A stretch of 64,000 bases of DNA from Tilletia caries. Lineage: Eukaryota > Basidiomycota > Exobasidiomycetes > Tilletiales > Tilletiaceae. The notes below the pieces were generated by a model, which was not told where the DNA came from, searched no databases, and worked only from the letters and a program-made list of their open reading frames with translations. The stretch spans positions 1,736,001 to 1,800,000 of the forward strand of contig JALUTQ010000005.1 in assembly GCA_032718865.1 (NCBI GenBank). The letters are read 5' to 3'. The translations under genes and the position numbers were made by a program. Position 1 is the stretch's first letter. Every line of letters begins with the position of its first letter. This document shows, piece after piece, positions 42,379 to 53,047 of this stretch.

Positions 42379-44132
42379 ACCACCATCATCTATGTAGCTG
42401 ACCCCTAACTTTTGAGTGGATTGGTACACATAACTGCCTCCCCCGCCAAGTATCCTTTAACCTACCCTCATGCCTCCTAGAGCCCGCGGGAGCACCTCGC
42501 GTGCCCCCACGAACGCTTCGTCTTCGTCCACTGGTGCGCGACGGGCGGACAACGAGCCCGACGCCCCACAATCTCCACCTCATGCGGCTGCCACGTCAGC
42601 ACCCTCAAATGACGACCCTCTCAACTCGTCCACTGCGTCCTCTATTATACAGGACGCCCTCGCTATCATCAGCTCGACGGCCAGCGACCCAGATACCGGT
42701 AAACGGTATCGACAGCCGAAGGACGCCGAGCTCCACAACGTCAAGCGAGCGCTCGAGAGACTCCAGGAGCATCTCTCTTCCTCAGCAGCTCCCGCTCCCG
42801 GCCCTTCCAGCACACCGAATGCCGCGGATGCCTCTCCGCCCATCTCCAGGTCGGATTTCGAGATACTCCTCGGCCGCTTCGGTGCGCTCGAGCGGACGGT
42901 GCTGGAAACAGCTGCTCCTTCCCCCGACAACCGACTCGACCCCCAACCGACGAAATCCTCCTCCCGGCACGATTGCCGCACGGTTTGCGGCAACGGTGTA
43001 TGCGCACAGGCACACATCCACGCCGCGCGTGCGCTGTCGCGTCGTCCTCAATACGAGAGGGCTGCCTCCGGACCACCCCGCGCGCAACCTCGGCGCACCA
43101 CAAATCTTCAACGCTCTCAAGGACCCAATTTTTCGATCAGAGATGGTCACACCACTCTCGGTCGAGAAGTTGAGGAGCGGCGACATCGGCATCAACTTTG
43201 CCAACCAACTGGAGGTCGAGCAAGTCCTCGCATCTGAAGGCGATCGATGGCTTGCGGAAGCCTTCCCCGACCAAGAAGCACTCCCCACTCTGCGCGAACC
43301 AACGTTCGGGCTCCTTCAAACAATCGTGGTTCACGGAATACCTTTCGCCGACAAGGATGGTGAGGGCATGGCAGCTGCTCTCACCTCCACCAACAACATC
43401 AACTTCATCAACACGCGGTTTCTCGCCTCTCCAGCGAAGCGGGAGGCCCACCCAAACGGCTTCGGGTCAGTCCTCGTCCTTTGTGAAGACCCCGGTGCCA
43501 AACGCATGGCTTTGGACCGGGGTCAACTTGGATACAACAACCAGCCCCGCATCGTCTCGGAATATCGGCCCAATCTTCGACTCCAGCAATGCGGGCACTG
43601 TCAACAGTTCGGCCACGTCGCGCGTCACTGTCGCCGATCTCCTGTCTGTCGGCTGTGCGCGGGAAAACATCCGACAATCAACCATCCTCCCTGCGCAGCA
43701 TGCAGCAGCACCGCCTCCTCATCATGCGCCACACACAGCCTCCGCTGCTCCAACTGCGGCGAGGCGCACAAGGCAGACGACGAGCAATGCGCACATCGAC
43801 GCGCATGGCGAGACGCGCTCGCCAAAAATGACGAATTGACGTCCCCTGGCAACCTTCCCTCGGACTTGTAGCTGGTACGCCGGCTACGACACATCTCCCA
43901 CAATGGCGCTCAAACATGCAGCATAGAGTACGTTTGGTATTCTCATATGATCCCGCTGTGCGCAGCATCCCCACTCCCTTCAGATCCCCCTCCCGCCTTT
44001 GGCTGCGACCTCTCCTCCAACATCGTCCTCACTCTTAACTCCTCCTCCTGTTGTATGACCTTCTCTCTTCCCTGCATAGGCCTCCACGGCCTGGGTCAGC
44101 GTATGAATCAAAAAAAAAAAAAAAAAAAAAAA
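42379..44132 (+). mobile_element. ORF1-only LINE-type retroelement with poly(A) tail
   Basis: A 1754-bp insert ending in 23 A (44110-44132) and flanked by a 15-bp target duplication GTCTCTTCAGATACA at 42364-42378 and 44133-44147. The intact locus near 60225 carries the same target once, an empty site. It encodes a Gag-like ORF1 but no endonuclease or reverse transcriptase, so it must have been mobilised in trans (compare mammalian HAL1 half-LINEs). Confidence 0.9.
42470..43871 (+). pseudogene. LINE ORF1 (zinc-knuckle nucleic-acid-binding protein), one frameshift
   Basis: Starts MPPRARGSTSRAPTNASSS at 42470. An Ala/Ser/Pro-rich region with a helical segment (HNVKRALERLQEHL) is followed, in another frame from about 42960, by a globular RRM-like region and three C-terminal zinc knuckles (CGHCQQFGHVARHC, CRLCAGKHP, CSNCGEAHKADDEQC). 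The shift is one base within the CCTCCTCCC tract. This is the usual ORF1 layout of Tad/I-like fungal LINEs. No ORF2 follows; 43872-44109 is 3' untranslated sequence. Confidence 0.82.
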
Positions 44133-45168
44133 GTCTCTTCAGATACAGTCCCGAGGGTGATACATTTTGTGGGACAGCGGGAAACACCAGATTCAATTGT
44201 CGAGAAGATACAAAGACGAGCAAGGGGGCACTAGAGAACAGAGTGAGGTTGACGCGAACGAGACGAGACGGGTTGTGAGGCCAGATTGGGTATGGAAACA
44301 AGGATATAGGGTACACCACACTTGGAGACGGGGGCGGAGAGAGCCGAGGGTATCAGGGAGCCGACGAGACGATGAAGCTGAGCACCAATCCACCTCAGCA
44401 GAGACGATGGCGGAGTGCGAGAGGTTGCCGCGGCGAGCCGCAGTTCGATGGGATGTGCCGCTTGACCGATGGCATCCCAATCGAAGCCCTCTTGCTTGCT
44501 CGAGACCGTCCTGCACCCGGAGAGTCCTGGAATACGACGAGCTTTGATGGCGCAGTTGTCTGAGGCTGTCTCCCGTCCGGAGAGTCCTGGTAGACGACGA
44601 GTTTGGCCGGCGTAGCCTTGTCGAGCCGCTCCGATTGGATAGTTGAGTTCATCTTGATGGTCGCGACGATGGGGCCGAACACAGACTCCTGAGCGGGACC
44701 AACTACCTTGCGGGCCAGTGGTCGGCGGACGATGGGAGCAGCTGGGCGAGTCGGGGCGCGAGGTGTCTTGTCCTCGTCGACTTCGATCTTGGTCTGGGAA
44801 GGATCGGCAGCCGGTGTGGTACCCGCCTTGATGGGTCCAAAGATGGGACCGAAGACGGACTCTGCGACGGGACCGACCGGCTTGGGTGCTTGTGGACGCC
44901 GAAACATCGAAGCAGCAGTCCGAGTAGCGGCGCGAGGCGTCCTGTCGTCGTCGCCTTTGTCCTCGGTCCGGGTCTTGGCCGGTGTTGCAGTCGTCTTGAT
45001 GGGCCCGATGATAGGGCCGAACACGTCTTCGGCATGACCGACTGGCTTGAGCGCCAGTGGTCGGCGGGCCATTGGAGCAGCCGGGCGAGTGGTAGCGCGG
45101 GGTGTTCGGTCGTTGTCGACCTCGACCTCGCTCTGGGAAGCGTGTGTTGCCGGCAAGGCATCGGTAGG
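44133..45168 (-). pseudogene. Inverted duplicate of the 3' exon of the 58289-59958 gene
   Basis: Nearly identical to the reverse complement of about 59190-60240, including the 3' untranslated region and the coding stretch from THASQS to the stop (44395-45180 still open on the minus strand). It follows directly from the USP relic once the LINE is removed, so both were duplicated as one block with the same order as at 59190-61175. Confidence 0.9.
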
Positions 45169-45305
45169 AGCAAAGTGCACAAACCTATTGTCTTACTGAC
45201 CCCGCCTCCAAAGCCTCCAAAGATACTCCGGTTCAGATGGACGACAAGCAAGCGCGGCGGGCGCGCCAGCATGATCCGCTTCGTCGCGCAGCGGGAGGAG
45301 ATTTT
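45169..45305 (-). pseudogene. USP fragment, copy 3, fused between other relics
   Basis: About 135 bp matching 61034-61170 (LARPPRLLVVHLNRSIFGGFGGG), in opposite orientation to the copy at 41620-41690. The left junction with the 58289-gene relic is at about 45168. The right junction leads without a stop into PIN-domain sequence, giving one chimeric ORF. Confidence 0.85.
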
Positions 45306-46040
45306 CTCCAGCTCGAGAGCCCGTATGCCGTCGATGTCCGCATGTGTCCGCGCGTTCGTGTCGTTTGAGAGCAGCCAGACCGGTAAGGACGTCGAAGCCG
45401 CGAGCGACACGCAGAGATTCACAGCCTGTTCGTCATGAGTCTGCAGAAAAGAGATCATGTGTTAGCCCTTGAAAGTGAACACTGCTAGACTCGATCTCAT
45501 ACTCACTCTGCCTCCCCCCCCCGGGCTGGATCCTCCTTCATCCTCTCCTTGTGCTGCCGTGCCGTCTCGAAGTGGAGTGCCCATGCTACAGGAGGATTGA
45601 GCGCGGCTGTCGTGGCCTCCGCGGCCGTTGCAACATCGGTAGGAGCTCCACCGGCCGCAATCGCCGCACGCATGACCATCTCAATAGCATCCTTACTCAG
45701 AAAGGTGCTCACCGACCGCTTCTGCGCTTGAAGACAGGCCAGGATCCATCGATTCGCCTGTCGCGCCGCGATGCGTACCGAATCAAAGCGACCACCCGTC
45801 TTGAAGCCTTCGAGCTCTCGGATGACGATGTGGGGCAGCGCAATTCGGGACGGAAGGTCGTAGGTCTGAACTCGACCGGCACTGCGTAGAGGAGGTATGA
45901 TGCCGATTTTGACCAGACATCGGAGACCAAGAGCGCGCTCAGGTTCCTGACGCGGAGGAGGGCAAAACAGCTGCCGTAGGAAAACAACGTGTTCGAGCAG
46001 CGTGTTCCTCGTGTGGATAGTAGTACCCAGCCGAGCTCCC
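45306..46040 (-). pseudogene. PIN-domain (Swt1-like) relic
   Basis: The minus strand shows NTLLEHVVFLRQL, LPHIVIRELEGFKTGG, RIAARQANRWIL and, after a plausible intron (45441-45502), WLLSNDTNARTHADIDGI, the signature blocks of PIN-type endoribonuclease domains. The residue expected to be the first catalytic Asp (normally DTN before the leucines) is missing, and the frames on the two sides of the intron do not agree in phase. There is a C10 run at about 45517-45526. It runs into the USP fragment at 45305. Confidence 0.55.
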
Positions 46041-46159
46041 GCTACTCGATGCTGAACACTCCCACCCGCACTCCCACTCGGCCCAGCAACAGCCGAATCA
46101 CCCCCCTTCGTTCCGCGCAATGAGGTCGTCGGCCCAGTCGGACAACCTGGCCTCGAAGG

Positions 46160-46527
46160 CAGGATACCGTCCCGCACGATGCTTGGCAATACTCGCTACG
46201 TCCGCCTAGGCATTGATGGCCAACCAGCGGTCCTGATCCTTCATAATGCGCGAGACCGTCGAGGCGCTCGATCCCAAAGAGGGCTGCGATATCGTCCTGC
46301 CGATGCGAAGGGTTAACGTTATCTCGATTATACTCGCAGATCTTATTCCGGTCGTAGTTCAGGATCTTGGACTTGCGTCTAGCGTGGATGGACCCTAGCT
46401 GGCGGGAGACGAGCTCGCCGAAGGCTGTGGCTTTGCTACCGCGGAGGCGGAGTGGAAGCGCGGGTGGGCGGGTTGAGACGTTCCACGGCTCGCTGCTGAT
46501 AACATCCGGTTGAGGAGAGGAATCCAT
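46160..46527 (-). pseudogene. Pogo/CENP-B-like helix-turn-helix relic
   Basis: Minus strand from the ATG at 46527 (MDSSPQPDVISSEPWN). ILNYDRNKICEYNRDN, HRQDDIAALFGIE and, one frame over, STVSRIMKDQDRWLAINA resemble the CENP-B/pogo N-terminal DNA-binding domain. A TAG follows. No DDE domain is visible downstream, so this is an N-terminal fragment. The alternative is a host HTH protein exon. Confidence 0.5.
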
Positions 46528-47635
46528 TTGGTACGGCTGGCTGAGAGGGACAGGAGGAGAGAAATACTCACGGGAAGGGCCGGTCTAGCTCGCGATCTGG
46601 AGACGGATGTCAAGGACAGAGAGCAAGATGAGAGAGGCGTCAGCAATCAGAAAGGGATATACCAGGGTGAGGCAAGGAGATTGAGAGTCATTCGAAGTTG
46701 GAGCAGTCCCCAAGACCTGAGTCTTAGATGGGTCTTTGGCGTGGCACCTTTGAGGGGCTGGAGCGCGTGCTGACTGAGGAGGGACAAAGTGGTCATTGGA
46801 AATCGTCGACGAGCAAGAAGCCCAGGCTGGTATGATAGGCCCAGCCGAGGAAGAACCTAGAAATACCATGAGGGATGGAGGGGGCGAGAGGGAGAAGGTT
46901 AGCGTCAGAATAGAGTGGGGATGGCAGTGGTAAATGAGAATCGGAAGATAGGAAGAAGGAGGGAAGCAGAAGTCAGGACGAAACGCAGAAGAAAGCTCGG
47001 GATTTGCTCTCGGAATGTATGTGGGCCATGGTGCACCCGTATTCGCATAACATCTCCTATCACTTCCCGTCGTTCCTTCTGCTGAAAATTACATCGACTT
47101 CAGATGGGATTCAACGCGGCATGAATCTTACTCACCTTCCTCAACGAAACTGGCATTGCTGTTGATAAATCGCCAGGGAGTATGGATCATAAGGGTATGA
47201 TGGGTGAGATTTTGATGTGGGCTTGTGCTGTGGTGTTCAAGCAAGGTTGGGTAGGGTAGCAAACCGAGGGCAGGGTCATTCAAACTGGAAGGCCGAAACA
47301 GAAAGTGGGATGCACAGTGATAAGTGCCGAAGTTGACGGACTGGAGGATCCTAGAGAATGGATAAGCCTTCTTCATGTGCGCAAGGGCGTGCGCCCCCTC
47401 GGCAGTGGCATCGCAAAAACTTACCATTCGCGGTCGAGTGTCGCATTACTGTTCAGCGTAGTATGCAGCGACGCGACTGGCCGGCTTCTTGCTTGACTTT
47501 CACCTTCGTCCAGGTTGATACCTGTGCGTTGGCGGTCGGAGGGAGCATGGGCGGTGGTGCTCCAGGCTCAATTTTTATCGGAAGTCTTCGAGCGGCGGGC
47601 TGAGGATCGGCGGCGGGGACGTTCGACGGAAGCGC
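46528..47635. other. Region without a confidently recognised gene
   Basis: Minus-strand ORFs at 46585-46869 and 47128-47427 have plausible composition but no domain I recognise and no clear exon chain. They might be upstream exons of the 46160-46527 relic. Confidence 0.35.
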
Positions 47636-48673
47636 TTAGACGACTCCGGTGTTGTGGTCGTCGCCGTCGTCATCGGGAACGTCTATGATGAGGGTTGAGG
47701 TCACGGTGACCGACGAGCTTGGGCCGGCCTCGTTGATCCGGGAGGAGGAAGGCGAGGCGAGAGCAGCCGAGGTCTCCGGATGAGGTGCGTGTCCGTCCGC
47801 TTGAAGGATGGCAGCGACAGCCTCCTTCCGAGCCTGCTGCTGAGCCTGCTTATGAGACTTCTTCTCTGCCTGGAGCTTCTTGAGCTCGCGGGGATTATTT
47901 TTCGCCTCCTCGTGCGCCTTTTTGGCCTCGCGACGCTTTGATTGTTTGATACGGAGCGCTTCCATGTCGCGCGCTTCCCTGACCTGGATTTCGTCTCCAG
48001 TCGTATCTTGCTTGGCCCGCGAGAGGTCGCAGAGCTCTTTGACGAAGTAGAACTTTTTCGTTCCAGAGAGGCTGACCTGACCCTTTTCTTTGTATCGAAC
48101 GGTAAGCTTTCCTTCACTCTCAGCATGGAGAAGATCGACAGGGGTCAGGTCGCCGTGGAAGCTCCGGTAAATGGCGAAATGCTTGACGGCCCAAATTTCG
48201 TCCATCATGGAGCGCGGGTCGTGAATTCTGCAGTGTTGGATGGCGCGTGCCTCCTGAGGTAGCAGACAGTCTTGATTGTCACATATCCAGCACACGGGCG
48301 GAACGGGTGCAGACAGGGAAGAAGCATTCGTCGCTTGGCCGAGGTGGTCCTGATCATCGCTGTCGACTTTGATGCGGCCTTTGAGCACGTCCTCATCATC
48401 GTGGGCCATTTCTTCGTGTTCTCCAGGGCTGGCGTCGACTTCGTCCATGAGCTGATCGTACTCTTCCTCCTTGATCGAGACGATGGACGGTTCCTCGACC
48501 TTCACTTTGACTCTGTTGGCACTGGAGGACGACGAGGCAGCAGGTGACCCGGCCGCAGAGGTGCCAGCGGCGGCATGGCGGATGGCCTTCGCGGCGCTTG
48601 ATTTCTTCTTGCGGGCGACCTCTTCAGGGCCGAGGGCTATCTTCTTGCCGTCCTTGTCTCTGTGGCGGGCCAT
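47636..48673 (-). CDS. Uncharacterised charged protein with Cys/His cluster
   Basis: An uninterrupted 345-codon frame. I chose the ATG at 48673 (MARHRDKDGKK) because the 35 preceding codons are Ser/Thr-rich and poorly supported. An N-terminal basic Ala-rich region looks like a nuclear localisation signal. An acidic segment follows, then a Cys/His cluster (CWICDNQDC...HCRIH) and a conserved-looking globular stretch (WAVKHFAIYRSFHGDLTPVDLLHAE to TKKFYFVKELCDL). A long Lys/Arg/Glu/Gln coiled coil (about 215-280) leads to a Ser-rich tail ending in acidic residues. I do not recognise the family; a nuclear or chromatin role is only a guess. Confidence 0.7.
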   Translation of the reverse strand: MARHRDKDGKKIALGPEEVARKKKSSAAKAIRHAAAGTSAAGSPAASSSSSANRVKVKVEEPSIVSIKEEEYDQLMDEVDASPGEHEEMAHDDEDVLKGRIKVDSDDQDHLGQATNASSLSAPVPPVCWICDNQDCLLPQEARAIQHCRIHDPRSMMDEIWAVKHFAIYRSFHGDLTPVDLLHAESEGKLTVRYKEKGQVSLSGTKKFYFVKELCDLSRAKQDTTGDEIQVREARDMEALRIKQSKRREAKKAHEEAKNNPRELKKLQAEKKSHKQAQQQARKEAVAAILQADGHAPHPETSAALASPSSSRINEAGPSSSVTVTSTLIIDVPDDDGDDHNTGVV

Positions 48674-49443
48674 GATTGAGGTGCTGGTGCTGGTGCTGGC
48701 GATGGTGGGTGTCGACCGCATCAGCGCATCAGCGCATCGATCGACCTCGTCTCGTGAAATGAGGCAAGATCCAGTCACTGCTCAGAACCATGCGCCAACC
48801 ACAGTTCACCATCGCAACGCAGACCATAACTACTCATGCTGATCGATTGCTGTCCTGGGCCCTTCTCGCCCGTCCCTCTCACGTCTCCTGTCCTACACTC
48901 CCCCTTCCCGCTGTGGGTATCCCTGCGGAACCGCGCCCCTTGCTTCCCTTTGTTCCTCTTTTCTTGCGCTACGAAGGTCAATCTGTTTCAGGTCTGGAAC
49001 ATGTTGGAGGCGTGGGAATTCCAATGAGCACGCCCGGCCGTACGGGTACGGTCCTTGCGCACGTCCCCGCCCTTGCGCACGCACCATCCCCTTCCCCTCC
49101 CCCGCCTCGCACTCACTGAACCTCGTCGCGCTATCGCCTCAGCTTGCCTGTCTCACTGATTGTCGAACAGGATTCTACCCTTGACCTCGCATACACGTGC
49201 CGAGATGGCAGGAGGGGGCAGGGCACGGTGGGATGCAGCTGGAAGGATGCAGCTGGAAGGCGTTGGAAGGCGGGAATTCCAAGCCCAAGGGGGTATATAG
49301 AGCGAGCAATGTGCCTGCTCCAAGTCCTGACCTCGCAGTACCACATGACTTTGCTCACAACCATCTTCTCACCTCTTCGAAGTCCCCTCCCCATTCCCCT
49401 CCTCCATCTGACAATTTCCCTCCCTCGATCTGCATCCCGAACC
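48674..49443 (+). promoter_or_regulatory. Divergent intergenic region; TATA box of the MDR gene
   Basis: TATATA at 49294-49299, 145 bp before the ATG at 49444, is a credible TATA box. Just upstream GGATGCAGCTGGAA is repeated twice in tandem (49231-49258). No other gene is seen. Confidence 0.5.
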
Positions 49444-50451
49444 ATGTCCAACGACTCCAAGACCATGCTCGCCGCCGTCGTCCACGAGGCTGGACCCCCC
49501 TCAGCCATCAAGCTAGAGCAAGTCCCCATCCCACCTCCCACGTCCGGCCGCGTGCTCATCCGGATCAGAGCCTTCGGCCTCAACCGCTCCGAGCTCTTCA
49601 CGCGCCAGGGCCACTCGGGCGCTGTGGTCCAGTTCCCGCGCATCCTCGGCATCGAGGGCGTCGGCGTCGTCGAGGATAACGGCGGCGCGGACCAGTTCAA
49701 GAAGGGCGATGTGGTAGCGTCTGCGATGGGGGGGATGGGTCGAAGCTGGGATGGCTCGTACGCGCAGTATACCTCCGTTCCTGCGGACCAGGTCGTCATT
49801 ATCCCCGGTGGCGAGAGTCTTGGATGGGAAACGCTCGGCGCGATCCCGGAGATGCTCCAGACTGCCTGGGGCTCCTTACACCGCTCCCTCCAGTTCAAGA
49901 AGGGAGACCGCGTTTTGATTCGCGGAGGGACGACCTCCGTCGGACTGGCCGCAGCCGCCATCGCCAAGCATCACGGCGCCAGCTTGGTCGTGTCCACCAC
50001 CCGGTCCGCGTCCCGAAAGCAAAAGCTCCTCGACGCAGGAGCAGACGACATCCTCGTCGACTCGGGCTCCATCGCGGAGGAAGCCAACAAGATGGGCGGC
50101 TTCGACAAGGTCCTCGAGCTCGTCGGCACCACGACCTTGCAGGACTCGCTCCAATGTCTCAACGACCACGGTATCTGCTGCATGACCGGCATGGTCGGTG
50201 ACAAGTGGGAGCTCGACGCATTCTCGCCCATGGGTGCTGACGGTGTCAAGACGGCCACGTACCTGACCACCTACGCCGGCGGGAACGAGGACATCAAAGC
50301 CACGCCGTACGGCGAACTCGTCGAGCTCATCAAGGCTGGCAAGATTAACATCACCATCGGCAAGACGTTCAAGCTGCAAGAGATTGTCGAGGCTCACGAT
50401 TGTATGGAGAAAAACCAGGCCGCCGGCAAGATCGTCGTCCTTGTGGACTGA
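49444..50451 (+). CDS. MDR-family NAD(P)H:quinone oxidoreductase-like enzyme
   Basis: Single exon, 335 residues, start MSNDSKTM preceded by ACC. Medium-chain dehydrogenase/reductase fold. The N-terminal GroES-like domain contains [15 protein letters not shown] and [10 protein letters not shown] and lacks the structural-zinc cysteines, as in zeta-crystallin-type reductases. The Rossmann domain has the cofactor motif [19 protein letters not shown] near residue 160. The C-terminal helix region ends in [10 protein letters not shown]. It probably reduces small quinones or enals with NADPH in the cytosol; the substrate cannot be read from sequence. Length is normal for the family. Confidence 0.88.
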   Translation: MSNDSKTMLAAVVHEAGPPSAIKLEQVPIPPPTSGRVLIRIRAFGLNRSELFTRQGHSGAVVQFPRILGIEGVGVVEDNGGADQFKKGDVVASAMGGMGRSWDGSYAQYTSVPADQVVIIPGGESLGWETLGAIPEMLQTAWGSLHRSLQFKKGDRVLIRGGTTSVGLAAAAIAKHHGASLVVSTTRSASRKQKLLDAGADDILVDSGSIAEEANKMGGFDKVLELVGTTTLQDSLQCLNDHGICCMTGMVGDKWELDAFSPMGADGVKTATYLTTYAGGNEDIKATPYGELVELIKAGKINITIGKTFKLQEIVEAHDCMEKNQAAGKIVVLVD

Positions 50452-50968
50452 AGGGGGAAGGTGTATTGATGCCCAGCATCTTTCGAGATCCATCAGGTGA
50501 ATGCAGAAGGTTAGAATTAGAAGATTTTGATTGCACGGTTATTAGGAAGCCCATCAGCAAAAGGGGTTTGGCGCGTCGGTGGATAACGATGAAAGCGGAA
50601 GTAAAGAAGGTACAGCAATGGGGACGCTCCGAGCAGTGGCGGGATTTGAAGACGGGTGGTAGGATAGGATAGCTGTTGACGAAGGTGAGCTGTTATCGAT
50701 AGTTTTCTAGGGGTTCCTTTAAATTGATGTCAAAATCGAGGGTTGCAGAGCTGGTCCGCAGAAGTAATCGTCCGAGAGAGGTCGGCAAAGCGGCGGGAGG
50801 AGGAAGAGAGGGGAGCTGCAGCAGGGCGCGCGGGAAGGAGGAATCGTCCGAGATGTCCGCAAGGAGGGAGGAGGGAGGGAGCTGCAGAAGCGGGCGCGGG
50901 AAAGACCGAGGAGGGCCGAAGCAGGGATGGGTGGGTAAAGAGTTGTGTCGAAATCTATAGTTGAATGA
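50452..50968. other. Tail-to-tail intergenic region
   Basis: 3' flanks of the MDR enzyme and the hydrolase. Purine-rich GGAGGAAG repeats at 50795-50910. No gene recognised. Confidence 0.4.
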
Positions 50969-53047
50969 TCAAGAAACGCTCTTAATCTTGGCGTGGCGAA
51001 GGACAATCTGCATGCCCTCGCCTTCTACACAGAGCGGTTGGCCGTGCTACAGGTGGAAATACCAAGGTGATAGTGTCAGCATGCCAGAACGAGGAAGAGC
51101 AGAGCGTGAAAGGGGCAAGGGACATGAGCAACAAAGAAACGTACCTGGTAGCCCTTCATCACAGTGTGGGGAACGCCTGTCTGGGCCAGGTATTCGACCG
51201 TGCCGGGTACATCGACGAGCATATCGTTTTCAGCAACGATGGCGTGCACATGGTCGTCAGAAGCTGCCTCGAACTCGTGTGCCCAGAGGGTCATGTCCGT
51301 CCATCTAGAGCGGATTCGCGTCGAGAGAAAGTTTTTTCGTGTCAGTCGGGAAAGCTCGCGGGGGAGGGGGGGGGGGGGGTCTCAAAATAGAACAGGAGGA
51401 GGCCCAGGGCGTGTAGCTCACCTGAAATAGCGTCCGATTGTGTATGCCACGCCCAGTTCACGCGCTACGAAGTAGCCAAGTAGCACTTCGATGGCTGACG
51501 ACCACTTGCGATATACGAACGCGTTGCAGACAGCTGAATGAAAGAACGCGCCGGGAAAAAGAGAGAGCGGAAAGGGTCAGAACGGGTCGTGACGCGTTGA
51601 AAGGATACTGGACACTGCGGGCAAGTCACGTACCTCCTTCCCACATGCGGAAGCAGACGGGGTCGACAAGGACGTTGCGCTTGAACCAGCCTGGCATCGC
51701 GCGGAGCATCCACCCGTGCACCATCGATCCATTCGAGTGCGACAAAATCGTGAGCGAGTAATCCTCCTTCTTCCCACCGTCGACCTCGACGCGTCCGATC
51801 CCCATCCCGCGAATGCAAGCCTCGACATCGGCAGTGAGCTCGTCCTTGAGCGGCGGCTTGAGGAAGTTCGCGTTGAAGAGCTGGGCAGATATGTGCGGCT
51901 GGAGGACGATGATCGCGCCTGGCTTGTGATGGACGAGGTGCCGGAAGAAGAAGCGGTACTGTCCGACGCCGATGCCGAGGCCGTGCAGGAAGAGGATGGG
52001 GAACGAGTCCGGGTCGTCGGAGCTCGATCGCGGTTTGGGCGGGACGACGAGGAAGTCAGTCTTTCCGTATCGGACCTTCTTGACACCGCGGAGTCTTCGG
52101 ATGTACTGCTCGACGACGAAGGTGTACGCGTTGACAAGCAGGTAGAAGCCGATGGGCCGACTGAGCAGGTTGACGGGGTCGATGCTGAGTCGGACGCATT
52201 TCAAGTCCTCGTTCTTTCCAGCGGGGAACTTCCAGCGGAGACGCGTCTCAAAGGCGTCGAGACAGTCGTTCAGCATCTCCACCTCTGCGACGTTGTGCTC
52301 TATCTCCTCGACCTTGGACTCGAGCAAGGCCCAGGCGAGCCACTCGAAGACGTTTCCGCGCTGGACGTCCTCGATACTGGAGCAGAAGAACCAGTTGGAG
52401 AAGCCAAGGCGCATTTTGGCAGCTTGTTCCTCGGTCGTCTGGTCGAAGCGGCTGCCTGGTGGGAAGAGAGGCGGACTCCTGCGCACGGAAGGGGATGCTG
52501 TGCCGCTTGCGGGCTTGGTGATGTCAGGGCTGATGCCGGCCGCCGCGTCAGCTTCGTCTGCGCTTTTGAGGACGTCCTGGTCGAAGTGTTCGGTGCCGAC
52601 GGCGCAGCATTGGAGCATGAGCTGGCGAAGAAGACTGCGGTCGACGGGCTTGTGGCGTACGCGGCGTTGGACGCGGCGTGCTGCTAGTTGGTACCTATGA
52701 TTGCGAGAAGACGAAGAAATCAAACGGATGAGCGATGGTGGGACTCCAGCAGCTGCAGATGATCTCAGTGCTCACCAGATGGAGAAGGGTATTTCCGCAA
52801 TGGCGTAGATCCAGAAGAGCTTGCGCAACCATTCCGGCTTGACGTATCTCGCCCACAGAGAGGCGGACAAGGGCTTGTCGTTTGCGAGGGTGACGGCGGC
52901 GTCGATGGCGATGCCCCAGCAGAGCGGGGTGATGAGGAAGATGCTGCTGGCGAGGAGGACGCCGAAGTACCAGGAGACAGCCTTGGGATTCGACCTGTCC
53001 CACTTCGCAACTGGCCCATTCTTGAACGTGTTGAAGTCGACTCCCAT
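50969..53047 (-). CDS. Membrane-anchored alpha/beta hydrolase
   Basis: Five exons fit a 560-residue frame: 53047-52776, 52694-51634, 51533-51422, 51304-51145 and 51046-50969. Two hydrophobic segments near residues 25-50 and 73-91 suggest membrane anchoring. The hydrolase domain has the oxyanion motif FLHGLGIGVGQY near 324 and a nucleophile elbow LSHSNGS near 411, an SxSxG version of GxSxG. A late Asp/His segment lies in exon 4 (HVHAIVAENDMLVDV). Fungal lipase-like hydrolases of this layout are known but mostly uncharacterised; the substrate is unknown. A G13 run lies in the intron at 51366-51379. Confidence 0.82.

Noticed and set aside
46585..47427. Additional protein-coding gene on the minus strand
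   Set aside because: The two ORFs have no recognisable domain and I could not chain them with consistent splice phases.
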